A stretch of 64,000 bases of DNA from Vicia villosa (GCF_029867415.1 NC_081185.1:31138245-31202244), one strand, 5' to 3'; positions 46,037 through 57,836 are shown, counted from the stretch's first letter. The notes: a model not told the origin generated them from the sequence alone. Numbers and translations: made by a program.

Positions 46037-48378
46037 AGATAGATGAACATGATTGACTTTGGGAGATGACACCACAATGGTAACTCTGAGTGATCCGGTG
46101 GAATATCAATTGAATGCTTGTAAGGGACCTCATCTGATGAGTAACTTGGCTTATGCTTCATATGCAATGTTTGATTTATTTTATGCACTTCTAGAGATGC
46201 AACGCAATGAATTCTATATGCAGTGTACTGATTGATCAGGGTATCTGCTTGGTGTGGTATAGATTGGATGGAATTCAGGAACTCTGTATTTGACTTAAGA
46301 TAGGGTGGATGCCCCTGCTTTATTGATGATTGGATCATGTGGGAAAAATGATAATGAGGATGCAATGATATGCATGATGATTGTATGACTATGGATGGAA
46401 TGATTGTCTCCAAGATACAAGGAGTGGATGGAGGAATCCTTACAGGAAGGTTGTTGCTTGAAGGATAGCCCTTGTGAAGGTGAGGTGTTTGGCTTGGCTC
46501 CTCGACACTTGTCTTGACATCTGACACTTTCTTGAAGATGAAGAAATGAATTGTTACTAGCTTGCCCCAGCGTGTATGATCTCTGGAGATAGAACTTTGA
46601 TAATGCTTGAATCACGGAGATTTGTGATGGTCTGCCCCAGTGTAGATCATGGAATGGATGCCCCAGATTGAAAGGAACTCTTCCACCTAATGGATGTTTC
46701 AGATATTTGCTTAGTGGATGACCAACCTTTGCCTTTGTAAGACTACTTGATGGAATTTCAATGTTGAACTTTCCTTGGTATCAAGTACTTACTTTCTGAT
46801 TAGAGACAATTCTGTTTTGAAAAGGATAATGAGAATGCAATGCACATGTTAATCTCAAAGAAAAACTTTTTATTTGCCAAAATGTTGTACTGATACTAAC
46901 ACAAGTGACAAGCAACATTAGGAGTCAGTTTTGACATGATTTTACAGTCTGCATGCTTTCGGAACAAACCCTGCTTCAATTAGGACTTTCGAGGGTTATA
47001 ACGTGGCCGGGTTCACGGTTTAAGAAACAAAGGATAAAGGCTCAAGTTCTACTTAACCCACCCCTCTTCGTGATGTTCTCCAGTCCTACGTTCAGTTAGT
47101 TTGACACGAGTGTTCACCTTTCAGGAAGGATTGTGATGGATGAGGATTCTTTGTGACTTTGATGGAGGTGGCAGCCACCCTTTGGTGCTTTTTGTTGATG
47201 GTCACAACAACTTGTCCCTTGGAGGATTTTTCTTTTGCTTTTGCCTTTTGCTTTCCCTAACTTTTGCCTGGACAAGAAGTTTCTTTTGACTTTGGTTTTC
47301 GTTGTCCAGCGGGATATGCCCTAATTTTTGCCTAAGTCATTTGCTTCAAAGCTTCTCTTTCTTTTGACTTTTTCTTTGACTTAGCGGGCTATTGTCTCTT
47401 TCTCTTTTTTGATCATGATTCATAACTTTCTTTTCATTCTTTTTTTTTGTCTCGTTCAGGAACAAGTTGTATGACTTTCGTGATTGACTTGATGAAAAGG
47501 TTGTGACTGCCTTATTCTCGGTGAGTGAGAGACATCCATTGTGGATTGTGCTCTTTTTCTTTGTTGTGAGAGATAGAATAAGATTGATCCTCTGATGGAA
47601 TACCTGAAAGTTGAGCGCTCGGTCGCACTAACTGAATACTACCTTGCCCCTGGTTAAGATTGAGGGTTTTGTATTTTTCGAAAAGAAACTACTACTCCTT
47701 AGGCTCAAAGGGGTTGACGAAGGTTTCACTCCCTTATAACTCCAGTGTTTAGGAATTGAAACAATGCCTGTACATCGTCAGCAGGATCTTTGTTCCAAAA
47801 GCATACAATTAGTAGTTCATGTGTTTTTGATTTTCATCATTCTCCTTTTTTAGTTGCTTAAGACAAATGAGTTGAATATCAATGGTCATAATGACAAAGA
47901 TGAAATGATTTGAGAAAAACATGTATATTGCATTATTTTTATTTATTCAAACAGAATGAGTTTCTTACAATGAGAAGTACTTGATAACAACAAAAGTAAT
48001 ACAGTTGAAAATGCTTGAGAAGTCTAAACAATGGCAAGATTGGCCTTATTCTGATGCAAATGAGATGTTCTCTGAAAAACACAAAGTCTCCAGGCTCCTT
48101 TGGTGGAAGGTGCCCCCTTTAGGGGGCATGGAGTTTTCTGATGGTAGCTTGATCTTGTTTGTAATTCCCCATGATTCTTCTTCTGTGAGCTTTTGTCAGA
48201 TATCGGTGTCGAGGAATCGTCTTGTCTGGTCTGATGGAGAGGAAGAAAGTAGGAGTCTTGGTAACCATGGATGCATATGCATGAATGCAAAAATGTTAAT
48301 GATGACGCAAATGTAGCAGGAATCAGGATCAAGGATCAAGGCCTCTTGGATAACAACTTCTCATGGTCAATAAGATAT
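46037..48378 (-). other. non-coding middle of young element
   Basis: No conserved protein is found on either strand. From 46300 to 46720 the word GCCCCAG recurs near GATCATG words. At 47210-47400 CCCTAACTTTTGCC-type words resemble the Ogre 3' region at 25840-25990. This looks like a remnant of Ogre 3' and 5' untranslated sequence fused after loss of the coding part. Confidence 0.6.
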
Positions 48379-48550
48379 GGTCGAATCCTCCAGATTCAGA
48401 GGTTCGACGTTGCTCTCTGGATAAATAGCTTGTGCATAAGTCAAAGATGGTCGAACCCTCCAGATTCAGAGGTTCGACGTTGATTCTGATAGATAACTGA
48501 TGTAGAACTTCTGTATAAGTCAAATGTCCCAGGATCAAAGGTTCGACGTC
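48379..48550. repeat. three repeats with GTCGAA/TTCGAC stems
   Basis: Two 34-bp copies (48379 and 48449) begin GGTCGAA and end GGTTCGACG, with CCTC/GAGG continuing the stem; a third copy (about 48527-48550) keeps only the right arm. Period about 70 bp. In the leader region of the young element. Confidence 0.75.
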
Positions 48551-49080
48551 TTTTATTGAATAGCAGAAATCCGGGTATGATGGAGGTCAAGTTTCCTGTC
48601 CCACCCCAATCTCACGGGTATGTAGTCTAGACACGGACAAGTGGTCCCTAATGGTCACCAGGGTCTACAGTTCCCATGGGGTACAAAGTGTTTGAGGCAA
48701 CAAGCGTGCCAGACACAGTGTTCCATGAAAGAACCTCGCCCAGTTGTGGTACCCCATGTCAAGCTCGATCGTAGCAAGGGCTACGGGAGTCGACATGAGC
48801 ATCCACGCTAATCCTATGTGTCACTGGCCTGGGTAGTGGGCCTTTTACCTCATACAAACCCCCCACCTGCAAAACAGAACAGAAGACCCCAGGGAACACA
48901 AAATATAATCCATATGCATGATGTGCAAACAGAAATAAACATGATATGCAGGCAAAGAATAAGCATGCAAACATATATACAAGGTATAGACATAAAACAA
49001 GTAAACACCCAGTAAATAAACAAACAAACGCAGGCTAGGATCGACTCGCTAAGAATGGACCCGCAATAGGTCTAGCAACA

Positions 49081-49098
49081 TCCCCAGCAGAGTCGCCA
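49081..49098 (-). other. primer binding site of young element (tRNA-Arg)
   Basis: Forward TCCCCAGCAGAGTCGCCA, two bases from the LTR. Identical to the Ogre PBS at 36536-36553. Confidence 0.85.
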
Positions 49099-49100
49099 GC

Positions 49101-52100
49101 TGTCGCACGCTCGCGAAATGATGAACAGAGTCGCCACCGATATATTTATCCCAAAGAGGGAAAGGAATATCAGAAAACCTAGGATAAAGAAAGGATAAGA
49201 GAAGGTCTTTCGACCAGAGGTAGGGTACGGAAGTCGGTTACGCGAGGGGAAGGTGCTAGCACCCCTCACGCCCATCGTACTCGATGGTATCCACCTATGT
49301 TTGTTGCTATCTAAAGGGTGTGTAAATCTAAAGCTTAGTTACTAAGGGAATGCATGCAAATGAACAAAGAAGAAACACGGGGAAAATAAGGTTTTTAAAT
49401 AGTTGTGCTCGCTTAGGCCCCGCGACCCAATGCCTACGTATCCTTTTCAGGAATCAGAGCGCCGTAGTTCGGCTCTTTAGTTTTTGTTTGTTTTTGTGTT
49501 TTTTAGTGGACGAAGTTACATTCGCACTCCGCTGCTCGACCTCTGGAGTCTTAAGCTGGGAATGGAGCGGAAGTAACGTGTCCGATTAAAGAATGCCTCG
49601 GAGGCGAGATAGAGAAGAGAGTTTGAGCGTTTCGAGGAAATCCCTTAAGCAAGGGAAACTCGAGTTACTCTATGGTTTGTGTTTTTTAGAAGTTGGGAAC
49701 TTACGCCTGAATGGGACCCTTAAGCAAGGGAGATCCAAGCACTCGAACATTCCCTTAAGCAAGGGAGGTTCAAGCTTCCATTCCCTTTTTAAGAATTTTC
49801 ACTTTGATTATTAGTGTTTTAAGTATTTTCTTTGTATGTTTTAAAGGGATTTAATTTGGATAGTTGTTAGGTGTTTTAAAGTTGAAAAGGAAAAGAAACT
49901 AGCCTAAGTATGAAGGGAACTTCTACCTAACGTTATCATGGTTTCTACCTAAAGTTAGGAATAAAAGAATATGAAAATAAAGATCACAATTAGAAGTCAA
50001 CAAGTAGGATACATGAAAATAGTACAAGAGCATGAAATAGAACAAGTCAAAATATAGCACAAAAGTGAATTAAAAGTACTATTATTTTTTATTGATTTTT
50101 ATGAGAGAAATTGAATTACAAGTCAAGTAAAAGACTAAAACAAATAGCCTAGAACTACTATTTTTTATGTATCTTTTTATGTCAAAAATTGTGTTAAATG
50201 TCTTAAGAATGATAAGAAAAATTAGTTTTATTTACTAAGAAGAAATGGCAAAAATCTAATAGAATCTAGACCAAAAAAGATGGAAACAGGGGGGTGCATA
50301 TTGACTTTATGGCGGTGAATAGCAAATGGCGTAGATTATTGTTTGCAGATCCAATTATTCCAATTAATCTAATGTATCAAGCTCAATTAATCTAATAAAT
50401 CCAGATTTATGTAGTTTATGCTTAATTAATCAACAAATCTAAAATTAATCAAATAAAGTATGTAAAAGGGAAATTATGGGAAATTAGGGTAAACTGACCT
50501 TTGAGCTTTTCTTTGAACGATTCCCTTCTATCAATGTCTCTCAAACTCTCTCCCTTCATTCTCTCTAACCGCGGCGGCAAGACGGAGAATCCTTCTTCTC
50601 CGGTCAAAACGCGATGCCATCCTACCGTCAACCTCTCTTCTCGTCTTTCTCGATCTTGATCGATTGTAAAATACACTCAAAGAACCGAAGGCGAAGGTTA
50701 ACGGTGATCTGAGCTTTGAGTCGAACCGTTCCCTGAACCGATCTTCTTTTTTGCAGGTTTGTGGAAGCCTGAGGCGAAGGGAGTCATGGAGATTCTCGAT
50801 TCATTGTTGTTGAAGATATGAGATGATGATTGGCACCGAGATGATCGATGAAGATGAAGATGTTCGATGCAGGATTGATGCAGGTGCGTTTTTTGTTAAT
50901 CTTCCTTCTCTGATCTTTTCTTTGATGTCAGCTTTGGTTTCTCCTTCTTCCACCTTCTTGTTGCGACTTCTCTGATTCTGTATTTGTGTTGTGATTGATG
51001 AGTGCGAAGGTGAGTATTTTTATGAGGATTGAAGAGAGATGAAGATGGCGTTGGTGCGTGAAGTGAAGATAATGGTGGAAGAAGCTGAGAATTGCAGAGG
51101 GATTGAAGGTATGAAGATGGAGGTTATCAAAAAATGAAGGGAGCAGAGTCGTGAAATGAGGGTGATGATGAATGAAGTGATGCTGAGAATGGAAGAGTGA
51201 AGAGTGATGAAGAATGATTATGGTGTGAAGATGAATGAAGAAAATGGTGGAGGAGCCCTGAATCAAAGGCCAAGTGCAGAGTTTTATAGGTGAGGAAAAT
51301 CTCATTCTCTTGCTCTGATCTCTGTTCTTCATCTCTTGCAATTCTGTTAGGGAGTTTAGAAGTTAGTTCTGATTTCTGTTATAGGTTAGAAACTGTTAGG
51401 GAATAATAACTGAATTCTGTTAGGAGGTTATGAAAACTGTTAGTGTTGAAATGTGTGTTGAGTGTAAGTTAGTTATTGGTTGAAGGGTTAGAAAAGTTAG
51501 TTATGAATTAGTACTAGGTTGTTATGAAAACTGTTAGTGGGAGGTTACAATTCTGTTAACAGTCATTTGAAAGTTTGGGGGACTGTTAGGGAATGGTTAT
51601 TGACAGTTGTGATTCTGTTGGAGGGTTAACAGTTTGTTATTCAATGTTAAATTTCTGAACTCTGGTTTTGCAGTTGATTTGCAGGTGGTATTTTTGTATT
51701 GCAGGACTGCTGTTAACGACGTATCACTGTGTCGGCTCGCAACACGTTCGCCTCTGGTCTGGCAGCAAGTATATAGCATGAATGGAGGTCTTGTAATGGC
51801 TGTATGATGCTGAATTGTGATAGTTGCAGCAAGTTTTATTGTGTTTTTTTTCTTTTTTTGAACATGTAGAATTTTGGACTTTAGGAGTTAAATCAAGGTG
51901 TAATGAACACTGTGATGGATTGTAATGTGCTTCAACTGTGGAAACTATCTTGTAATTAGATTGAAATAAGTCTTCGAAATGTATCGAATTTGTAATGCAA
52001 GGTTATCCTTCTCAAACATGAAGTCTGAACATGTATTTTTTTCTTTCCAAAATTCAAGTTCTCTTTTGGTTTTGTTGAATGATGTTCTTCTTGTGAGCTT

Positions 52101-52627
52101 GACTTGAATAACAAAAAACCACATGAATTGACCTTGGCTTGCTCGATCACATCTAGAAGCTAGATTAAATATTTGAACATGAATGAACTTCTTGATGGGC
52201 TTCTAACTTTAATTCTCAACATTTGAGTCAACTTGCAATTGAAGCAACCCTGATGAGAATAAAACTTATCTTGATAGAAAGGAAATCCACCAACATCTTT
52301 TCTGACAATACTTTGTATGCAATCAAATAAGCCTCCTACCAATTTAGGAACTAATCCATACATAGAAATCCTTAATCATAAGAAGAAACATTTGGCCATT
52401 AATTCATCTCCTGATAAAGTATAAATCTTTTTTTTTTGAAGAAATAAATAAGCTTGTACCAAAATCTATATGAGACCCTGATTTGTTTCATGATCCTTGA
52501 TCGATTGTCAATGTTATTGATTAAATGAATGCATGAGTGTTAGATGACCTAATGAAGGTATGCAAATGAATGTGAAACCTAAGCCAATTATAAATAAATT
52601 AAGATGGGCAAATTTTGGGGTGCAACA
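49101..52627 (-). repeat. 5' LTR of young element (3527 bp)
   Basis: Near-identical to 40563-44090. Differences seen by eye are about eleven substitutions, mostly C/T or G/A, and one homopolymer length change. Confidence 0.93.
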
Positions 52628-53839
52628 CTAGGGATGGTGAATGATTTGATCATGCAACAAATATAACTATATCTTGCAACAATGGTTTATCCAATTGACT
52701 ATCAGTTCTTAAGGTTTATTATTCCCAAGTCCTCAGGTAATAATTTTTTAATCCCTCAATCTAATCACTATGTCCATAGAAATTACGGTTGACATTAAGC
52801 ATTCCAACATCAAGAATATCCTGATTATTGAAGGGTATTCCTAGTCCTAGGTAATATCTACTAAAATATGTTCTCAGACAGATTATGAACAACTTGTCCG
52901 GCTTAATTGTATCACACAAAATCAATTTCCGTTTGTCCGACAGAAAAAGCAATAAAACAGTCAGAGAACAAATCAATATAGAACAAACCAAATTATCATT
53001 GCAAAAATATAAATTTATTCATTACAGATCAAAATCAGGGTCACCCCCTAGCATTGGGGGGTTTAGCTACTCATAAAACTAACAGAAAGCATAGTGTTAA
53101 CTGTAGACATTACAGATAAATGAAGGAAATCCAATCTTCAATGGCAAAAGCTCATAGAGTTCTTCAATCCTTGCATCAAATCTGAGTTCTCCAGCCTTTC
53201 ACAGTGTATTTTCGCACCCAAAACTGTCCAACCCTTGTCCCAACGCATTTTTGTCCTTTTATTCCAGCGTTTCTGGGCTTTTCAGACCAAAAGGCCCGTG
53301 ACAGTAAGTGCACACGCGTATGGGGACGCGTCTGGGACAGTGGGACGCGTCCCGGGACGCGTTTGGGCAGACGGGACGCGTGTGGGGACGCGTTTGGGCA
53401 GACAGGCATTTTTCCTTTGTATTTCTTTCTCCTGGGACGCGTTCCGGAACGCGTCTGGGCCAGTGGGACGCGTGTGGCATGCATGAACAGTTAGGGACGC
53501 GTCTGGGGATGCGTTTGGGACAACGGGACGCGTCCCGAGATGCGTCTGGGCAGCAGATGGCACTTTTCACTTCCAAACGCGTGTGGGGACGCGTTTTGGC
53601 AGCTGATTGCATTTTTCTTCTTCCATACGCGTCTGGGAACGCGTTTTGCCAGTTTATTCACTTTTCTTCAATTTTGCACTTTTCCGTCCTGATTTCTCCC
53701 ATTTCATTTACCTGAGCCTACAAACACTATAACACACAACCGAAGCATAAAATGACGAATAATGAAATAAAACACTAAATAAAATAACTTAAAGATAACT
53801 AAAAACAACGGTAAAAATACGTGTGAAAACCACTGATCA
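52628..53839 (-). repeat. Athila 5' LTR, 5'-terminal part
   Basis: Continues the LTR from 40562 after the CTAGG duplication (52628-52632) and ends TGATCA at 53839, matching the TG...CA form with TGATCGG at 40354. It includes a GC-rich repeat tract (53316-53645). Other reading frames here are repeat-driven. Confidence 0.82.
53316..53645. repeat. CpG-rich GGGACGCGT repeats in Athila LTR
   Basis: GGGACGCGT or close variants occur more than ten times in 330 bp, alternating with TTGGGCAG-type words. It is a strikingly CpG-rich island in otherwise AT-rich sequence. Some copies face each other, giving GGGACGCGTCCC palindromes. Confidence 0.85.
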
Positions 53840-54329
53840 ATCCATGTCCTGATTAAAAGTCAACTGTGCAAGTGAATTAGGTCTGAAACCCTAATTGTCG
53901 ACCAGATGAAATTGATGACTGTAGATCTTGAATTGAAGTGTAATGCCCTATGGATATTGTCATATGAATCATTTGAAGATGATTGAAGCCTTTGAGTGAT
54001 GCCCTGGAGCTTTTTAGGGTTTCCAAAATGTGGTCCCTGATTGCAGTCCTTGATGGGCTCAAAACCCCAGATTGGTGAACTAAGCAAACCTGAGTCCAGA
54101 TGATCGGTGTCTAATCAATCATAGGTGAATAGAATGAAGCTTTTGAGTCCTATGATTGTATTGGGGACTAATCCTTTTATTTATTGATCCTTTGCCTGTG
54201 CTCTTTTGTCCTTGAACATCCTTGATTAAGTGCCAGATGACTAAGTGAGTGCTCTGAGCATTTGTTTTGAATTTGATGAAAAGTCTGGAGGTATGACATC
54301 TCATGGGGGGTCAAAATTAGGGTATGACA
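53840..54329 (-). repeat. Ogre 5' LTR, 5'-terminal fragment
   Basis: Nearly identical to about 23003-23492 of the 3' LTR and ending GGTATGACA at 54329. It begins exactly at the Athila terminus. The right flank is the Sirevirus purine tract (forward CCCCTTTTTGTC), so the Ogre element inserted there. Confidence 0.85.
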
Positions 54330-54501
54330 CCCCTTTTTGTCATAACATCAAAAAGCATAAAAGATTCAGATGATAAAAGACGCATAGAGTGAAGAAGATG
54401 ACATTTCATTGATTGAATATCAGAAGATACAAGAGATTGAAACAGATGCAAGTCAAAGAAGATACATAAAAACAAAGAAAACAACTAAGACCAAAGACAG
54501 A

Positions 54502-57331
54502 CTACGACGGGCCACGCCTATTAGCTAAGATGTCTAGAAGGTTTTTAATCCCAGTAGTGTCTTCTTTCTGAGTCTTCATGAATGATCTGAACTCATCATG
54601 AGTATCCTCGTGCTTGTCCAGACGAGTAGCCAAGTCAGCTTGATTCTGTTGAAGAGCCTTCATAGTGTTTATCAAAACAGAGGCAGAAGGTCCAACAGAA
54701 GAAGCATCAAATATATTGTCCATGAGAGGAGGATTCTTAGCATTTGCTTCAAGCATGATAACATCTTCTTGATTTTCCTTAGTAGGAGTTTTCTCAGCAG
54801 AATGAGTCTCAGCATCATCATTCTCAGCATCAGCTTCTGACACAAAAGCATCTTCAGCATAAATAGGAGCAGGGATCTCAGCATCTGGATTTTCAAGAGC
54901 CAGAAGAATGTCATCTAGATTCTCTGGAGGTGTTGGAGCAACCGGTTCTGATGGGTATTCAACTTCTGGATATACCATACTTGGTGATTTAACAGAGGGA
55001 TTCTCCCTAAGCCAGTTGAATATAGATTGAAAGTCGCCAGAGGATGCACTTCTTCAAGCTCATCAGTAGATTCCTTCTCTTCAAGAGATTTCCATCTTCT
55101 GATGGGAAATAAGTAGCTTTCTTCAAAGTCCCTTAGAAATCCAGAAGGACCAAGAGCATCAGCTAGACAAGCTTCTTGAAGCTTCAGAAGGTCAGAATTG
55201 ATCTCTCTTCTGAAAGCTCTCCATAGATTCCCAGAAGCAACATAATCTATGTTGGCATTATGTGCTACCTTCAGTGCATCTAAACCTGTCTGTACCTTAA
55301 GCTTTAAGAATTCAAAACGTACACCAACAGAAAGTTCAGAGGGTTTGGTTTTGAATTGGGTGGTTGAAGAGTCTGGGTTCAGAATGAAGTAGGGTTCAGG
55401 TTCTCTGTCAAGAGAAAGCAATGATTCTGCTTCATTATCAGAATCCAAGACTACAAAAGCAGGGTCAGGGCGAGGTTTGGGTTTGTAGTTACAATCACGT
55501 AAGAGGTTGTTGAAAGAATCAGAATCAAATGATTTAGAAGCAGCAGTATTACGGACCTCAGGATTGACTACAGGAGGGGAGTTGGAATGAGGAGGAGGTT
55601 GAGAAATGGAGAAAGCGGTATGAGGAGGAAAGAGGGTTTGGAGAGGTAAGACTTCTAGGATAGGTTCAGAAACAATGTGGTCAGAAACAAGATTAGGCGC
55701 AGTGCCTTTAGTCTTGGGTGAAGGAGGAGGGTGAGAACTTTGGTGGTTGGAGGTGATTTAGCTGGGGCTTTTTATGGTTGAATTTCTGGTTGAGAGAGTG
55801 GGGTAACTTCTGTTGGTATAGATTTTGAAATTAAAATAGATACAGAATCAGGTTCAGAGATATGAATACCTGAAGATCTCTTCTTGTGAGGTCTCTCATA
55901 TTCATCTCCAACAGCCTTCCTCTTCTTCTGAATCACCACCTTCTGCTTTCCTTTGGAAATTTCTTTCTTCCTTTCTTCGTCCTTCTGTTCTTCTTCTTCC
56001 TTCTTCTTTTCTCCTTCAACAACTTTCTTTTCTTCTTTCCTTTTCTTGTCTTTCTTCTTCTTATCTTTCTTCTTTTTCTTCTTCTTTTCTTCGTCCTTCT
56101 CATCATCCTTCTCATCATCCTTCTCACCATCCTTCTTCTCTTCCTTCTTCTGCTTTTTCTTTTCAACATCATCTTCTTTCTTTTGATTCTCCTTCTGTTC
56201 ATCAGCCTTCTTTTCATTTCTCTTCTCTTCACTGATAGATGGAAGGTCTAGCTTTCGCTTTGTTCTTCTTTCTTGGTGGGGCGTAACTTCTGGAAAGACA
56301 TCTGATACTCCATCCTTAGTAGTCAGAAGCTTCTGTTTTCTTATCCCAATAGGAGCATTTACAAAACCATCTTGTTTTAGAATATTAAGATAATGAATCT
56401 TAACATCTGGTTGTTCATTTTTGAAGAACATCTCAAAATCAGCTAAAACCGGACCTCTTCTGTTTCTAACTTCTGGATTTGCTTGAGGAGTAGAATCAAT
56501 TGATTGAATTAAGCCCATTTTCTTCAGAGTATGAGCGTTCAGAGCACTCCCAATAATGGTGTAAGGATTATTGACTACTCCAACAGACTCCAACTGTTCA
56601 ACCATCTTTGTTTGAACCAGAAGATTGGTAATGATCCTCCCAAAAGGAATAACATTCCTCTTATGCTTCATTCTATTTTCATCTCTGGAATCTTTTACAG
56701 CATTCCACAAGTGATTAAAAATGATGTAAGGGATATCCACCTTTTTCTACGTACCAATGCAATACATGATGTATTATTGGTCTCTATTGATGAAGTCTGA
56801 TGAACTCGTTGATTTCCTGTGGTAGAAACAACCTAGAAGAATATTTGTCCATATCTTGTATATGTTCTTCAGATCCTTAACTTTCTTTGATTTCTTCCCA
56901 TCTGTAAAGATTTCAGCGTAGACAGCATCCCAATCAGTTCTTGGAGTTGCTTCAATCTCACCTGCAGAATCCATCAACCCAAACAACATTCTCAAGGTGA
57001 TTTCAGTGATGGGGAAGAATCTACAATGAACGAAGGAGACTATAGCTTTAGGAATAACAGTTGCATGAATCCATAATTCCTTCATTGGGTCTGGATAAAC
57101 TGGTCCACAGAATTCATAGAACAATGGCGCCCATCCTTGAAACACCAAGTTCTCTTTAAGATGAATTTCATGTTCTTCCAGATTATCAACATCTACCATT
57201 AATTCACAGATGACTTCCAAATGATCCAAAGGAATCGAACAGGTGATTTTTGGAATAAGTTGTTGTTCTTGTTCTTGTTGATGTTGTTGCTGAGGAGAAG
57301 AACTAGCATTCTGAGAAGAGGAAGAAGCCAT
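54502..57331 (-). pseudogene. Sirevirus env-like ORF (stops and frameshifts)
   Basis: Third ORF found after pol in many Sireviruses and called env-like; no fusion function is shown for the plant proteins. ATG at 57331 starts a Ser/Gln-rich leader (MASSSSQNASSS), then a conserved-looking domain (HLEVICELMVDVDNLEEHEIH, FVHCRFFPITEITLRML). Two stops lie near 56774 and 56750. The frame goes on from 56740 (VVNNPYTIIGSALNAHTL, GPVLADFEMFF) to a very Lys/Glu-rich tract at 56210-55920. After 55772 the sequence reappears in other frames (55448-54915, 54978-54502), with Leu-rich and acidic parts and a C-terminal NQADLATRLDKHEDTHDEF coiled-coil-like stretch. I see no convincing signal peptide or membrane span. 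Confidence 0.7.
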
Positions 57332-57454
57332 GGAAGCACTTCTGAGATTTCTGGGTTTTCTTTTAGGGTTTAAGAAAAGAGAGAAAAGGTTGCAAAAATG
57401 CATAAACAAGAGAGAATGAATGCGTGAAAAGAGAAAATGAGGTTATGAGAGATG

Positions 57455-57462
57455 TATAAATA
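57455..57462 (-). promoter_or_regulatory. possible internal TATA box before env-like ORF
   Basis: Minus-strand TATTTATA (reads CTATTTATACATC), 124 bp before the env-like ATG, followed by a pyrimidine-rich leader (CATTTTCTCTTTTCACG), as in plant core promoters. Function not shown. Confidence 0.4.
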
Positions 57463-57836
57463 GACACGGATTTGAAAACAAAATGCAATTAAATTCTGAG
57501 AATGAACAGTTACAGAATGCAGAGAATCAAATGCATTTAATGTTGAGTGACGTTAGGGTAAAACGTGATATTTGAAATGATTTGCACAGTTACCTAGGGC
57601 GGCGTCTCATCAACTGCATGCATGATTGTCCCTTCAGAGTGAACACGTGTTCATCTTCTGGAATAGCTGGTGACAGCTGTTTTGCTTTAAAAGAGATTCT
57701 GAATCAATTTAGACATATGAAACATTAGGAATAACAGAATCAGAATATCTAAATGATCAACATTTTTAGAACTTCTTATAAGAAAATAAAAATGATCATT
57801 TCAAATCTAATCCATATATCAGAACACCTCATCCTT
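57463..57836 (-). other. Sirevirus pol-env intergenic stretch
   Basis: Between the pol stop (57837) and the possible TATA box. Non-coding. Contains CACGTG at 57645-57650 on either strand, and minus-strand words resembling plant promoter upstream sequence. No ORF. Confidence 0.5.

Larger units (their letters stand above)
40563..52627 (-). mobile_element. complete young non-coding Ogre-like element
   Basis: 12,065 bp with two LTRs (40563-44090 and 49101-52627), PPT (44091-44104), PBS (49081-49098, identical to the Ogre PBS at 36536-36553) and a perfect CTAGG TSD. The 5.0-kb internal region has no gag or pol and no long ORF, so it must depend on a helper, plausibly an Ogre, given the shared PBS, PPT core and 3' words. 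By eye the LTRs differ at only about a dozen positions. Confidence 0.92.
37641..53839 (-). mobile_element. Athila (Cyclops-like) element lacking pol, interrupted
   Basis: On the minus strand: 5' LTR (53839-52628 plus 40562-40354), tRNA-Asp-type PBS (40330-40347), gag (40211-38174), protease (38173-37949) and a non-coding stretch with the GGTTGCCTCCCACGAAG word that I associate with Athila internal regions. RT, RNase H, integrase and the 3' LTR are absent; the left end simply abuts Ogre LTR sequence. The right end (TGATCA at 53834-53839) is joined to Ogre LTR at a point that is continuous in the other Ogre LTR (about 23003), so Athila inserted into the Ogre 5' LTR and later lost its left part. 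The 40563-52627 segment within it is a later insertion. Confidence 0.82.
20749..54329 (-). mobile_element. Ogre element, minus strand, interrupted by Athila and a younger Ogre-like element
   Basis: Parts on the minus strand from right to left: 5' LTR remnants (53840-54329 and 36560-~37640), PBS (36536-36553), leader, ORF1 (35760-34381), gag-protease (34029-29824), putative intron (29823-29491), RT-RNase H and integrase (29490-26024), 3' untranslated region with hairpin repeats, PPT (23493-23506) and a truncated 3' LTR (20749-23492). ORF1 upstream of gag plus an intron before RT is diagnostic of Ogre. Sequence 37641-53839 inside the 5' LTR belongs to Athila and its nested insertion. Neither LTR is complete, and every ORF is broken. 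Confidence 0.88.

Noticed and set aside
53176..53715. Several overlapping Arg/Gly/Thr-rich ORFs on both strands
   Set aside because: Produced by the GGGACGCGT repeats; all six frames are open because the repeat lacks stops.
55886..56251. Leu/Phe-rich putative membrane protein on the plus strand
   Set aside because: Antisense shadow of the Lys/Glu-rich tract of the env-like ORF.
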